Assembly: GCA_050288165.1 (NCBI GenBank)
Contig: JBNKDG010000006.1
Span: forward strand, 124,001 to 188,000
Direction of reading: 5' to 3'
Length of the DNA: 64,000 nt
Source: JAPHTQ01 sp050288165
GTDB taxonomy: Bacteria; Pseudomonadota; Gammaproteobacteria; Thiohalomonadales; Thiohalomonadaceae
Shown here piece after piece: positions 1 to 8,529 of this stretch; the first letter of the stretch is position 1; each line of letters opens with the position of its first letter. A program made the translations under genes and the position numbers. The notes beneath the pieces were generated by a model. That model saw nothing but the letters and a program-made list of their open reading frames with translations. It was not told the DNA's origin and ran no database searches.

Positions 1-942
1 TTCACCTATGGCGGTGGAGAAAGAGTGCGCATCGGCACTGCCGTGACTCTTGATCACAATACCACGCAGGCCGACCAGACTGGCACCATTATATTCGCGC
101 GGATCGATGCGGCGACGTAGTGCGCGCAGCACTGGCAGGGCGATCAATCCAGCCAGCATGGTAAAGATGTTGCGTTTGAATTCCTGCTTCATGAAGTGGC
201 TGATCATCTTGGCCAGACCTTCACTCGACTTGAGCGCAATATTACCCATAAAGCCGTCGGCAACCACGACATCAGCGGTGCCCTTCCAGATATCGTCACC
301 TTCAACAAAGCCGGTGTAGTTGAGGCGACTGACCTGCAACATGCGTGCGGCTTCTTTAATCGCCTCATTCCCTTTGATCTCTTCTTCGCCGATGTTGAGC
401 AGACCGATGGTCGGTGATGGATTGTTGTCAACCGTGCTGGTCAACACCGAACCCATCAACGCGAACTGGTAAAGCACGTCGGCGGAACAGTCGATATTGG
501 CGCCAAGATCGAGCACGTGAGTGTGACCGCTGATGGTCGGCAATGCACTGATGATGGCGGGACGATCGATACCGTCAAGGGTCTTGAGCACGAAACGCGC
601 GGTGGCCATCAGTGCACCGGTATTACCGGCACTGACGCAGGCCTGTGCGACCCCCTCTTTCACCAGATTGATGGCGACGCGCATGGAGGAGTCTTTCTTG
701 CCACGCAACGCCGACGACGGTAACTCATCCATGCTGACCACCTGGGTGGCGTGATGAATTCGCAGACGTTCGGAGAGCTGGCCGCCATGACGCATCACCT
801 CCTGCTGCAACACCGCCTCATCGCCAACCAGGATCAGCGACAGACCGATGTGTTGCTTCAACGCTCGCAGCGACGCGGGCACAGTCACTACCGGACCGTG
901 GTCGCCGCTCATAGCGTCGATGGCGATAACGGATTGGCTCAT
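1..942 (-). CDS. plsX: Phosphate acyltransferase PlsX, C-terminus cut by window edge
   Basis: PlsX converts acyl-ACP to acyl-phosphate, the first step feeding PlsY in bacterial glycerophospholipid synthesis; it is a peripheral membrane enzyme. Reading the minus strand from the ATG at 942 gives a protein that begins MSQSVIAIDAMSGDHGP, the family's N-terminal hallmark, and the frame stays open to base 1, where it reads VIKSHGSADAHSF, a conserved near-C-terminal segment. 314 codons are present, so roughly 30 residues lie outside the window. It follows rpmF and yceD in the conserved yceD-rpmF-plsX order, and fabH would be expected beyond the edge. Identification is secure. Confidence 0.95.
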   Translation of the reverse strand, partial: MSQSVIAIDAMSGDHGPVVTVPASLRALKQHIGLSLILVGDEAVLQQEVMRHGGQLSERLRIHHATQVVSMDELPSSALRGKKDSSMRVAINLVKEGVAQACVSAGNTGALMATARFVLKTLDGIDRPAIISALPTISGHTHVLDLGANIDCSADVLYQFALMGSVLTSTVDNNPSPTIGLLNIGEEEIKGNEAIKEAARMLQVSRLNYTGFVEGDDIWKGTADVVVADGFMGNIALKSSEGLAKMISHFMKQEFKRNIFTMLAGLIALPVLRALRRRIDPREYNGASLVGLRGIVIKSHGSADAHSFSTAIGE

Positions 943-961
943 ATTGGTTCCCCAAACGAAA

Positions 962-994
962 TACCGGCCCGTAACACAGGGTTACGGGCCGGTA
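962..994 (-). promoter_or_regulatory. Strong hairpin between rpmF and plsX
   Basis: A perfect inverted repeat (arm ACCGGCCCGTAAC at 963-975, its complement at 981-993, extended by one more pair, loop of 5) lies in the 80-bp gap between the rpmF stop and the plsX start. On the transcribed minus strand it is followed by a mixed T-rich stretch rather than a clean U-run, so it may be a partial terminator, an attenuator or an RNA-processing/stability element that lets rpmF be expressed above plsX. Only the hairpin is seen; the role is inferred. Confidence 0.55.
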
Positions 995-1022
995 GATGTG
1001 CGATAACGCAGTCCTGCAAGGA

Positions 1023-1202
1023 TTATTCGCCCTTGGCGTTAACTACCTTACGACCGCGGTAGAAACCATCGGGGCTAACGTGGTGACGCAGGTGAGTTTC
1101 ACCGGTGGTCGGCTCCACGGACAGCGCAGCAGCTTTCAGTGCGTCGTGGGAACGGCGCATGCCACGCTTGGAGGGGGTCTTTCTGTTCTGTTGTACGGCC
1201 AT
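1023..1202 (-). CDS. rpmF: 50S ribosomal protein L32
   Basis: A 59-residue basic protein starting MAVQQNRKTPSKRGMRRSHD, the standard L32 N-terminus, and ending VNAKGE. L32 is a small protein of the large ribosomal subunit. Length and sequence are typical of gammaproteobacterial L32, which lacks the zinc cysteines of some other lineages; none are present here. It lies 16 bp downstream of yceD and upstream of plsX, the conserved operon that links ribosome and phospholipid synthesis. It is too short for many ORF finders but unambiguous. Confidence 0.97.
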   Translation of the reverse strand: MAVQQNRKTPSKRGMRRSHDALKAAALSVEPTTGETHLRHHVSPDGFYRGRKVVNAKGE

Positions 1203-1218
1203 GGTCTAAAACCTCGGT

Positions 1219-1743
1219 TCAATGTTTTCGATCAGTCTTCAATTCAGCCAGGCTGGCAAACGGGTTGTCTCGCTTGTCGCCTTCCTGTTCCGGTTCTGCC
1301 TCACCCGATTGCAGACGCGCTTCGCACGCCTCAGTCGGATGACGCGGCACGATAGGTAGAGCAAGCAACATCTCATCCTCTATCACATCGCGCAGAAATA
1401 GCGGTTTGCCATCGAGCAGCAGCGGTTCGTAGTGGGACGGCAATTCGTCCGCTTCCGTCTCGCTGCGCACCAAACCCAGTGCAAACGTGTTGTCGATACG
1501 CTGGCGCATCGGCTCAAGACAGCGCTGACAGACCAGCGTCACCTCGGCTTCTATCCGCCCGCGCATCACGCGAATCCCCTCTTCATCGACACCGAATTCA
1601 AGAGAAACCGACACGCTGCCTTCATCGTCCTGGAGTGCCTCGACAAGGCGCGGCATCTCTACCAGCGCCACCTCGCCCTGAAACAAACGACGCGTCTCCG
1701 CCATGCGGACAGGATCGATGTGAACAGGAAGGCGCTCCGACAT
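1219..1743 (-). CDS. yceD: YceD/DUF177 family protein (23S rRNA accumulation)
   Basis: A 174-residue protein of the YceD family, known from E. coli and plants to be needed for normal 23S rRNA accumulation. The family's cysteine motif is present as VCQRC (C72, C75), with a further cysteine at 140 in the acidic second half. The ATG start MSERLPVHIDPVR fits the family N-terminus. It sits immediately upstream of rpmF and is presumably cotranscribed with it. In many gammaproteobacteria maf precedes yceD on the same strand; here that place is taken by oppositely oriented carboxylase genes. Confidence 0.92.
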   Translation of the reverse strand: MSERLPVHIDPVRMAETRRLFQGEVALVEMPRLVEALQDDEGSVSVSLEFGVDEEGIRVMRGRIEAEVTLVCQRCLEPMRQRIDNTFALGLVRSETEADELPSHYEPLLLDGKPLFLRDVIEDEMLLALPIVPRHPTEACEARLQSGEAEPEQEGDKRDNPFASLAELKTDRKH

Positions 1744-1955
1744 AGGCGCGCAATCATACCCGCGAAGGTCAACTCTGTCAAAGAATCTTCAATAAAATCG
1801 GGCTGTTCCGTCACCTCGGGGCATTTCGTATAAACCCCGTCAAGTATCGGTTTATCTTGACAAATGGCGCGCTTGGCTTTTGACTACACACCCTACCGAC
1901 TCACAGCGGGGTTCAGTTACACTCCCCGCGCCTCAAGCAAGACAGGCCAAGGTCC

Positions 1956-3374
1956 ATGATAAAAAAGATTCTCATCGCCAACCGCGGCGAGATCGCGGTG
2001 CGCATTGTGCGCGCCTGCCGCGAAATGGGCATACGCTCAGTGGCGGTCTACTCCGAGGCCGATCGACATGGATTGCACGTTAAAAAGGCGGATGAAGCCT
2101 ACAGCCTCGGGCCGGAGACCGTTACCGGTTACCTCAACGCCCACCGCCTGGTGAACCTGGCGGTAGCCACCGGTTGCGACGCCCTCCACCCCGGTTACGG
2201 CTTCCTTTCGGAGAGCCCGGAACTGGCGGCGATCTGCCAGCGTCGCGGCATCCGTTTTATCGGCCCCTCCTCCGAGGTGATTCGCCGCATGGGCGACAAG
2301 ACCGCTGCACGTTCGGCGATGATCGAAGCAGGAGTGCCCGTTACCCCCGGTAGCGAGGGCAGCCTGAAAGACCTCAACGAGGCGATCAAAGTGGCCGCCA
2401 AAATCGGCTATCCGATCATGCTCAAGGCCACCTCCGGTGGTGGCGGTCGCGGTATCCGTCGCTGCGCCAATGAGGCCGAGCTGCGCAAGAACTACGAGCG
2501 GGTTATTTCCGAAGCGACCAAGGCCTTCGGTAGTGCCGAAGTGTTTATGGAGAAATGCATCGATAACCCGCGTCACATCGAGGTGCAGATCCTGGCCGAC
2601 AGCCACGGCAACGTCATCCACCTCAATGAACGCGACTGCTCCATCCAGCGTCGTCACCAGAAACTGATCGAGATCGCTCCCTCGCCGCAGTTGACCCAGC
2701 CGCAGCGCGAGTACATCGGTAACCTGGCGGTGAAGGCCGCTGCCGCGGTGGGTTACGAAAACGCCGGCACCGTCGAATTCCTGCTTGATCACGACGACAC
2801 CGTCTATTTCATGGAGATGAATACCCGCCTGCAGGTGGAGCATCCGATCTCCGAGGAGACCACCGGCGTCGACATCGTGCAGGAGCAGATCCGCATCGCC
2901 GCGGGGGAACCGCTCTCCATTTCTTCACGAAACCTCGCCCCGCGCGGCTTCGCCATGGAGTTCCGCATCAACGCCGAGGACCCGCAGAACGGCTTCCTCC
3001 CCAGCTTTGGCCGCATCACCCGCTACTACGCGCCGGGCGGCCCGGGCGTGCGTACCGACGGGGCGATCTACACCGGTTACGAGATCCCGCCCTACTACGA
3101 CTCAATGTGCGCCAAACTGATTGTCTGGGCGCCCACCTGGGATGGCCTGCTGGCCCGCGCCTCACGCGCCCTGGATGACATCAGCGTCAACGGGATCAAG
3201 ACCACCATCCCGTACTACAAGGAGATCCTCAAATCGGAGGAATTCCGCAAGGGACGCTTCGATACCAGTTTCGTCGACCAACACCCTGAACTGGTGCAGT
3301 ACCATCTGCGCCGCTCAACCAGCGAACTGGCCGCCGTGATCGGCGCCGCCATCGCTGCCTCAATGGGAATGTAA
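1956..3374 (+). CDS. pycA: Pyruvate carboxylase subunit A (biotin carboxylase)
   Basis: A 472-residue biotin carboxylase: ATP-dependent carboxylation of biotin on the partner subunit. The N-terminal fold starts KKILIANRGEIAVRI; the ATP-grasp glycine loop GGGGRG is at 161-166, the segment ERDCSIQRRHQK (C228) at 225-236 and EMNTRLQVEH at 287-296, all family hallmarks. Length is typical of stand-alone AccC/PycA. The next gene, 11 bp downstream, is a carboxyltransferase-biotin carrier chain rather than AccB, which favours pyruvate carboxylase (pyruvate + bicarbonate + ATP to oxaloacetate) over acetyl-CoA carboxylase. It would serve anaplerosis. Divergent from yceD across 212 bp. Confidence 0.88.
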   Translation: MIKKILIANRGEIAVRIVRACREMGIRSVAVYSEADRHGLHVKKADEAYSLGPETVTGYLNAHRLVNLAVATGCDALHPGYGFLSESPELAAICQRRGIRFIGPSSEVIRRMGDKTAARSAMIEAGVPVTPGSEGSLKDLNEAIKVAAKIGYPIMLKATSGGGGRGIRRCANEAELRKNYERVISEATKAFGSAEVFMEKCIDNPRHIEVQILADSHGNVIHLNERDCSIQRRHQKLIEIAPSPQLTQPQREYIGNLAVKAAAAVGYENAGTVEFLLDHDDTVYFMEMNTRLQVEHPISEETTGVDIVQEQIRIAAGEPLSISSRNLAPRGFAMEFRINAEDPQNGFLPSFGRITRYYAPGGPGVRTDGAIYTGYEIPPYYDSMCAKLIVWAPTWDGLLARASRALDDISVNGIKTTIPYYKEILKSEEFRKGRFDTSFVDQHPELVQYHLRRSTSELAAVIGAAIAASMGM

Positions 3375-3385
3375 AGGAACAAGCA

Positions 3386-5209
3386 ATGCCGAAGGTAAAC
3401 ATTACAGAAACCGTACTGCGCGATGGCCACCAGTCACTCATCGCCACCCGCATGCGCACCGAAGATATGCTGCCGATCTGCGAAAAGCTCGACGCCATCG
3501 GCTACTGGTCGCTGGAAGTCTGGGGCGGCGCCACCTTCGACTCCTGTATTCGCTTCCTGAAGGAAGACCCGTGGGAACGTCTGCGCCAACTACGCCAGGC
3601 CCTGCCCAACACCCGCCTGCAGATGCTGCTGCGCGGCCAGAACCTGCTCGGTTATCGTCACTACTCTGACGATGTGGTACGTGCCTTTGTGCAGAAGTCT
3701 GCCGACAACGGTATCGACGTCTTCCGCATCTTCGACGCGCTGAACGACATCCGTAACCTGGAAACCTCCATCGAGGCGGTCAAGAAAGCAGGCAAACACG
3801 CCCAGGGTGCCATCAGCTATACCACCAGCCCGGTCCACAGCACCGATACCTTCGTCACCATGGCAAAGCGGTTCGAAGAGATGGGTTGTGAAAGCATCGT
3901 GGTCAAGGACATGGCCGGCCTGCTGACCCCCTACGCGGCGGCAGAACTGTTCCGCGGCCTGAGCCAGGCGGTCTCCATTCCGCTGCACCTGCACAGCCAT
4001 GCCACCTCCGGCCTCTCCGAGATGTGTTTCCTCAAAGCCGTGGATAATGGCTGCACTGGCCTCGACACCGCTATCTCTGCCTTCGCTGGCGGCACCAGCC
4101 ACCCGGCCACCGAGAGCATAGTCGCCGCCTTCAAGGGCACCCATAACGACACCGACCTCGACCTGGCCAAGCTGCAGGAAGTCGGTTTCTACTTCAACGA
4201 AGTGCGCAAAAAATACCACCAGTTCGAGAGCGACTACACCGGCGTCGATACCCGTGTGCAGCTCAACCAGGTACCGGGCGGCATGATCTCCAACCTCGCC
4301 AACCAGCTCCGCGAACAAGGCGCACTGAAGCGCATCAACGAAGTGCTGGAAGAGATCCCGCGGGTACGTGAAGACCTCGGCTATCCGCCGCTGGTCACTC
4401 CCACCTCACAGATCGTCGGCACCCAGGCGGTACTCAACGTCATCACCGGCAACCGCTATCAGAGCATCACCAACGAGGTGAAGTTCTACCTGCAGGGCCG
4501 TTACGGCCAGGCACCGGGCGAGGTCAACGCACTGGTACGGCAGAAGGCGATCGGCAACGAAGATGTGATCACCCAGCGTCCTGCGGATCTGCTGCCCGAC
4601 GAAATGCATCGCCTGCAAACTGAAATCGGCGATCTGGCAAAGAGCGAAGAAGATGTCCTGACCTACGCCATGTTCCCGGAAGTGGGCCGCGAATATTTGC
4701 AGGGCCGCGCTGACGGAAATCTGGTTCCCGAACCACTGGAACCGATCCCGACCGAGAACGCCAAGATCGAAGGCACCCCGACCGAGTTCAAGGTCACCCT
4801 GCACGGCGACACCTACCACATCAAGGTCACCGGTAGCGGCCACAAGGATCAGCACAGTCGCCCCTTCTACGTCACCGTCGACGGTGTACCGGAAGAGGTC
4901 GGCATCGAAGTGCTGCAGGAGCTCTACACCGAACACGACAAAAACGGCGGCTCACGTCCGGTACCGTCCGAAAGCCAGCGTCCTCGCGCCAGCAAACAGG
5001 GCCACGTCACCACCTCCATGCCCGCCAGCGTGGTTGAGGTACTGGTGGAAGAAGGCCAGACCGTCGAAGCCGGTGCCCCGCTGCTGGTCACCGAAGCGAT
5101 GAAAATGGAAGCTGAAATCCAGGCGCCGATCTCCGGCACCATCAAGGCGATCCACGTTGCCAAAGGCGACCGGGTTAACCCTGACGAGGCTTTGATCGAA
5201 ATCGAATAA
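3386..5209 (+). CDS. pycB: Pyruvate carboxylase subunit B / OadA-type carboxyltransferase with biotin domain
   Basis: A 607-residue protein with an HMGL-like TIM barrel at the N-terminus, a conserved carboxylase middle domain and a C-terminal biotinyl domain. Visible active-site elements are ETVLRDGHQS (D13), the presumed carbamylated lysine K174 in VVKDMAG, and the metal ligands H203/H205 in HLHSH. The biotin-accepting lysine is K573 in EAMKM. OadA of the sodium-pump oxaloacetate decarboxylase is similar, but no OadB or OadG is beside it and a biotin carboxylase is, so a two-subunit pyruvate carboxylase is the better reading. Cotranscribed with pycA. Confidence 0.88.
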   Translation: MPKVNITETVLRDGHQSLIATRMRTEDMLPICEKLDAIGYWSLEVWGGATFDSCIRFLKEDPWERLRQLRQALPNTRLQMLLRGQNLLGYRHYSDDVVRAFVQKSADNGIDVFRIFDALNDIRNLETSIEAVKKAGKHAQGAISYTTSPVHSTDTFVTMAKRFEEMGCESIVVKDMAGLLTPYAAAELFRGLSQAVSIPLHLHSHATSGLSEMCFLKAVDNGCTGLDTAISAFAGGTSHPATESIVAAFKGTHNDTDLDLAKLQEVGFYFNEVRKKYHQFESDYTGVDTRVQLNQVPGGMISNLANQLREQGALKRINEVLEEIPRVREDLGYPPLVTPTSQIVGTQAVLNVITGNRYQSITNEVKFYLQGRYGQAPGEVNALVRQKAIGNEDVITQRPADLLPDEMHRLQTEIGDLAKSEEDVLTYAMFPEVGREYLQGRADGNLVPEPLEPIPTENAKIEGTPTEFKVTLHGDTYHIKVTGSGHKDQHSRPFYVTVDGVPEEVGIEVLQELYTEHDKNGGSRPVPSESQRPRASKQGHVTTSMPASVVEVLVEEGQTVEAGAPLLVTEAMKMEAEIQAPISGTIKAIHVAKGDRVNPDEALIEIE

Positions 5210-5218
5210 AAGCTGATT

Positions 5219-5377
5219 CACCACAGAGACACAGAGGACACGGAGAAAAACGCCAACAGATGTAGGTCGGATTAGCGCAGCGTAATCCGACAAAACGATG
5301 CCGGAATCCAGAATGGATATCTGGAGTATCTCTGCATACGAAATGCCTTTCTCTGTGTCCTCTGTGTCTCTGTGGTG
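5219..5377. repeat. Dispersed inverted-repeat element ('cacagagacacagagg' type)
   Basis: The outer arms are 30 bp at 5219-5248 (beginning CACCACAGAGACACAGAGG) and its reverse complement at 5348-5377, matching at 29 of 30 positions. Between them lies a second repeat (5262-5291) and a CCGGAATCCAGA word. Such 'cacagagacacagagg' arms are widespread intergenic elements in proteobacteria. The element fills the gap between pycB and maf; it could fold into a long hairpin and act as a transcription barrier for pycAB. Confidence 0.75.
5262..5291 (+). repeat. 30-bp repeat, left copy of an inverted pair
   Basis: Begins GTAGGTCGGATTAGCGCAGC; its exact reverse complement (30 of 30) occurs at 7511-7540. 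The repeat contains its own inverted repeat, GTCGGATTA/TAATCCGAC. Ten bases beyond it the word CCGGAATCCAGA (5301-5312) is also repeated in inverse orientation at 7444-7455. The two composite repeats bracket maf and the FRG gene. Confidence 0.85.
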
Positions 5378-5400
5378 CACATCTTTGAATAGGATATATC

Positions 5401-5979
5401 ATGCCCACACTGGTCCTCGCCTCCACCTCTCCCTTCCGCAAGGCCCTGCTGGAAAAACTCCACCTGGAATTCGTCACCGACTCACCAGACATCGACGAAT
5501 CGCTTCGTGAAGGCGAAACCCCGGAGCAACTGGTCGCCCGCCTCGCCAGCGAAAAAGCCAAAGCGGTTGCCGCGCGCCATCCCAACAGTTTGATCATCGG
5601 CTCCGATCAGGTCGCGGTAAACGGCGTGGAAATTCTCGGCAAACCGGGCAACCACGAAAACGCCATGCAGCAACTGCGTAACGCCTCCGGCAAACGCATC
5701 ACCTTCTATACCGGCCTCTGCCTCTACAACAGCGAAACCGGAAGCGAACAGACCATCGTCGAACCGTTTCATGTCTACTTTCGCCAACTGACTGATGAGC
5801 AGATCGACAACTATTTGAAGGCAGAACAACCCTACAACTGCGCGGGCAGCTTCAAATCCGAAGCACTGGGGATTGCACTGTTTGAAAAACTGGAAGGCGA
5901 CGATCCCAATTCACTGATTGGGTTGCCGCTGATTCGGTTGATTCAGATGTTGGAAGAAAAAGGATTGAGCATCATCTAG
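5401..5979 (+). CDS. maf: Maf/YceF-family nucleotide pyrophosphatase
   Basis: A 192-residue Maf protein, a house-cleaning enzyme that hydrolyses modified nucleoside triphosphates (YceF-type members prefer m7GTP). The family signature STSPFRK is at the N-terminus (8-14), SDQVAV and GKPG follow near 68-84, and the C-terminal segment GDDPNSLIGLP is typical. In related genomes maf is cotranscribed with yceD-rpmF-plsX; here it is on the opposite strand and separated from yceD by pycAB, and it lies inside an inverted-repeat pair, which suggests inversion. It must therefore rely on its own promoter, not identified here. Confidence 0.93.
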   Translation: MPTLVLASTSPFRKALLEKLHLEFVTDSPDIDESLREGETPEQLVARLASEKAKAVAARHPNSLIIGSDQVAVNGVEILGKPGNHENAMQQLRNASGKRITFYTGLCLYNSETGSEQTIVEPFHVYFRQLTDEQIDNYLKAEQPYNCAGSFKSEALGIALFEKLEGDDPNSLIGLPLIRLIQMLEEKGLSII

Positions 5980-6254
5980 AGTCAAAATTACTAAGCTTTG
6001 CTAATACGGCAGTAAACTACCTCAGAACATTTATTTGCCGCGTGCAAAGCTCACTTCCTGCCCTAATCAGACATCTTTGTCGCACTTGCGCGAGATAATT
6101 TTGCCCCACTACGATTGGCTGCCTGTATCCTCATGATATAAATATAAGAACGTTATATGATGACGTTGTACACCATTGTTAGAATATCTCCACTTTTCAC
6201 GCTACTCTTGTAGCTGACTACACACTCAACATTGAGCGTTTTAAGGAATAAGAC

Positions 6255-7052
6255 ATGGCTCGGACGGCAAGATGGAAAAGAGGTGAATATCAAGATGGGT
6301 TTATAGAATTCAAACTCAGTTCATGGAAGTATTTTTCCGATTTCATAAACCAAGAAATGTTGGATTATACAAATTATGTGTATAGGGGGCATGGAAACAA
6401 TAAATGGATACTAGAACCCACTTTAGATCGAGTCATTAAAAGCCCGACATCCACCAAGAGAAGAGAACATCTAGAAAAATTCAAATTTGAGACCAGAGGA
6501 CGAAGAGGAGCAAACCCACCTATTTTAGAAAATGACAATGACTGGTGGGCGCTAGGACAACATCATGGATTAAGCACGCCACTTCTTGACTGGACCGAAT
6601 CACCGTTTGTTGCACTATATTTTGCTGCATCTTCGGCACGAGAGGAAAAGAGCAGCCAAATGTCTGTGCTGTCCCTTTTTCAGAATGGCGTTCAATTTAT
6701 CAATAGCAGAATCAAAGATGACGATTCCATTGATGACATCAACGGACATAAGCCGACCGTAAAAATCGTTAGACCACTCAGTGATGAAAATAGCAGACTT
6801 GTTAGCCAGAGAGGCTTATTCACTAGAGGGCCAAATAATATGGCATTAGAAAGCTGGGTAAAAACTTACACACCCACTATTGATACTCTAGATGACATCA
6901 TCGTTTTAATGAAAATCACAATTCCAACTACAGGAATTCAGGACTGTATGCGATATTTAAACAGAATGAATATCAATCACTCCACATTATTCCCGGATCT
7001 AACTGGAGCATCTGAATTCTGCAACCAACATTTGACCATAACTAAATATTAA
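6255..7052 (+). CDS. FRG domain-containing protein, probably acquired
   Basis: A 265-residue protein with the FRG domain: the F/Y-R-G signature appears as YRGHG at 43-47, and the diagnostic stretch GQHHGLSTPLLDWT (101-114) followed by SPFVALYFA is clear. FRG domains are found alone or with other domains in mobile and defence-associated loci; their biochemical activity is not established. An AAGGA ribosome site precedes the ATG by eight bases. The gene and its 275-bp upstream region are much richer in A and T than the flanking housekeeping genes, indicating transfer. No partner gene lies next to it. A defence role is possible but not shown. Confidence 0.8.
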   Translation: MARTARWKRGEYQDGFIEFKLSSWKYFSDFINQEMLDYTNYVYRGHGNNKWILEPTLDRVIKSPTSTKRREHLEKFKFETRGRRGANPPILENDNDWWALGQHHGLSTPLLDWTESPFVALYFAASSAREEKSSQMSVLSLFQNGVQFINSRIKDDDSIDDINGHKPTVKIVRPLSDENSRLVSQRGLFTRGPNNMALESWVKTYTPTIDTLDDIIVLMKITIPTTGIQDCMRYLNRMNINHSTLFPDLTGASEFCNQHLTITKY

Positions 7053-7536
7053 ATTAGAGGGTAAGTTAGGACAGTCAAAAAATCTTGTGCACGGAGTCCT
7101 CTCCACTCTCGAACAAAGAGTTTTTTAGTCCCGTAGACGCCGCCGCGTGTCGCCGTCATTTCAGGGAAAAGTGGGGGCAGTTTAAGCGAGGCATGCCGAG
7201 CGAGTCGCGCGAACAACCTGAAATGATGAGAAGTGCAGGGCACCGCGTTAGCGGCAAGTCTTCGGGCGGCCTTCTCTTTGGTTACTTTCTCTTGGCCGCG
7301 TGTGAGACCAATTCGCCGGGAGCGAATTGGGACAGCTTTAGCTGGCCCGAAGGGCGAAGTCCAGGGACGGACTTCGCAAAGTGACCTGCATGCGGGGCAG
7401 CCCCCGCTTTCAAATGCTTTTAATCATCGCGAAGCGATGCACTTCTGGATTCCGGCCTGCGCCGGAATGACGATCAATCATGCTGGGCATTACTGCCCAG
7501 CCTACGAATTGTCGGATTACGCTGCGCTAATCCGAC
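7053..7536. other. Non-coding patch of degenerate dispersed repeats
   Basis: These 484 bases have short frames only and none looks like a protein. The stretch holds fragments of common intergenic repeats: a CTTCTCTTTGGTTACTTTCT word near 7271, GAAGCGATGC, TCTGGATTCCGG with its near complement CCGGAATGACG (7444-7472), TGGGCATTACTGCCCAG (7482-7499, a short palindrome) and finally the 30-bp repeat at 7511-7540. It marks the right side of the maf-FRG insert. Confidence 0.6.
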
Positions 7537-7540
7537 CTAC
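7511..7540 (-). repeat. 30-bp repeat, right copy of the inverted pair
   Basis: Exact reverse complement of 5262-5291. Read on the minus strand it supplies the last codon and the TAG stop of sppA (stop at 7537-7539), so the repeat edge coincides with the gene end. Confidence 0.85.
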
Positions 7541-8514
7541 CTGATCAAATCTGCTCCAATCCCCATCTTCTCCACCAACACATTCGCCATCGACGCGCCC
7601 AGTCGATCGGCAAAGCGTTTGAACACATCCGGTTGCGGGGTGTAATCGACAACCTCTTCCGCCTTGATCACCTCACGGGCGACATAGTCGAGATCGCCAA
7701 TATCGTCGGCCAGACCGAGTTCAATGCTCTTGATGCCACTCCAGAACATACCGCTGTAGAGTTGCGGGTCTTCGCCCAGCCTTTCACCCCTGCCCGCTTT
7801 TACAGCGGCGATGAATTCACGGTGAATGTCGTCGAGTACGGTTTTGATGTGTTTGACGTCTTCCTGCTTCAGCGGCTGGAACGGATCAAGCATGCCCTTG
7901 TGTTCACCGGCGGTGAGCAGGCGGCGTTCGACGCCGACCTTTTTCATCACGTCGACAAAACCGAAGCCGTTCATCAACACGCCGATGGAACCGACGATAC
8001 TGGAGGGATTGACGTAGATGTTGTCGGCGGCGGAGGCGATGTAATAGGCACCGGAGGCACCGATATCGACGATCACCGCGTGAACGGGAATGTCGGGATG
8101 TTCCTGTTTCAGGCGGATGATCTCACGGTAGACGTAGTCGGCCTGCACCGGGCTGCCGCCGGGGCTGTTGATGCGCAACACCACGCCTTTGGTGTGCGTG
8201 TTGGCAAAGGCGTTGCGTAGCCCTTCGATGATGTTGTCGGCGTTGGCACGGGTGGCATCGGAGATCATGCCGTTCACTTCCACCATAGCGGTATGATCGA
8301 CAAAACGTGCGGCCTTGCCGTCATCGCTCGGTCCGCTCATGGCAACCACCAGAACCACCAACACGTAGGCACTGATCAGCAGTTTGAAGAAGATGCCCCA
8401 GCGACGATGACGACGCTGCTCTGCCAGCGAGGCAAAACTCAACCGGGCAAGTAGCTCGCGCTCCCAGTTTTCGCCCTTCTTCTCTTCGTGTTGGCCGCTT
8501 TCATTTCCGTTCAT
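7537..8514 (-). CDS. sppA: Signal peptide peptidase SppA, short form (S49 family)
   Basis: A 325-residue membrane-anchored S49 serine protease that degrades cleaved signal peptides. One transmembrane anchor spans about 41-60 after a charged cytoplasmic start. The nucleophile is S154 in GASGAYY and the general base lysine K206 in GEHKGM; the 52-residue separation equals that of the Ser147/Lys199 dyad known for Bacillus SppA. Length fits the 36-kDa single-domain type, not the 67-kDa tandem E. coli type. It follows the HAD gene by 15 bp and would be the last gene of an rluC-HAD-sppA operon. Confidence 0.93.
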   Translation of the reverse strand: MNGNESGQHEEKKGENWERELLARLSFASLAEQRRHRRWGIFFKLLISAYVLVVLVVAMSGPSDDGKAARFVDHTAMVEVNGMISDATRANADNIIEGLRNAFANTHTKGVVLRINSPGGSPVQADYVYREIIRLKQEHPDIPVHAVIVDIGASGAYYIASAADNIYVNPSSIVGSIGVLMNGFGFVDVMKKVGVERRLLTAGEHKGMLDPFQPLKQEDVKHIKTVLDDIHREFIAAVKAGRGERLGEDPQLYSGMFWSGIKSIELGLADDIGDLDYVAREVIKAEEVVDYTPQPDVFKRFADRLGASMANVLVEKMGIGADLIR

Positions 8515-8529
8515 CGCCTTTCCTCTCTA

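Noticed and set aside
2037..2843. Long open frame antisense to pycA (268 codons)
   Set aside because: Shadow of the GC-rich coding strand; no recognisable domain and fully inside a clear gene. The same applies to the frames opposite kdsB, mfd, relA, the macroglobulin gene and cysG.
3386..5209. Sodium-pumping oxaloacetate decarboxylase alpha subunit
   Set aside because: No beta or gamma subunit gene is adjacent, and a biotin carboxylase is directly upstream.
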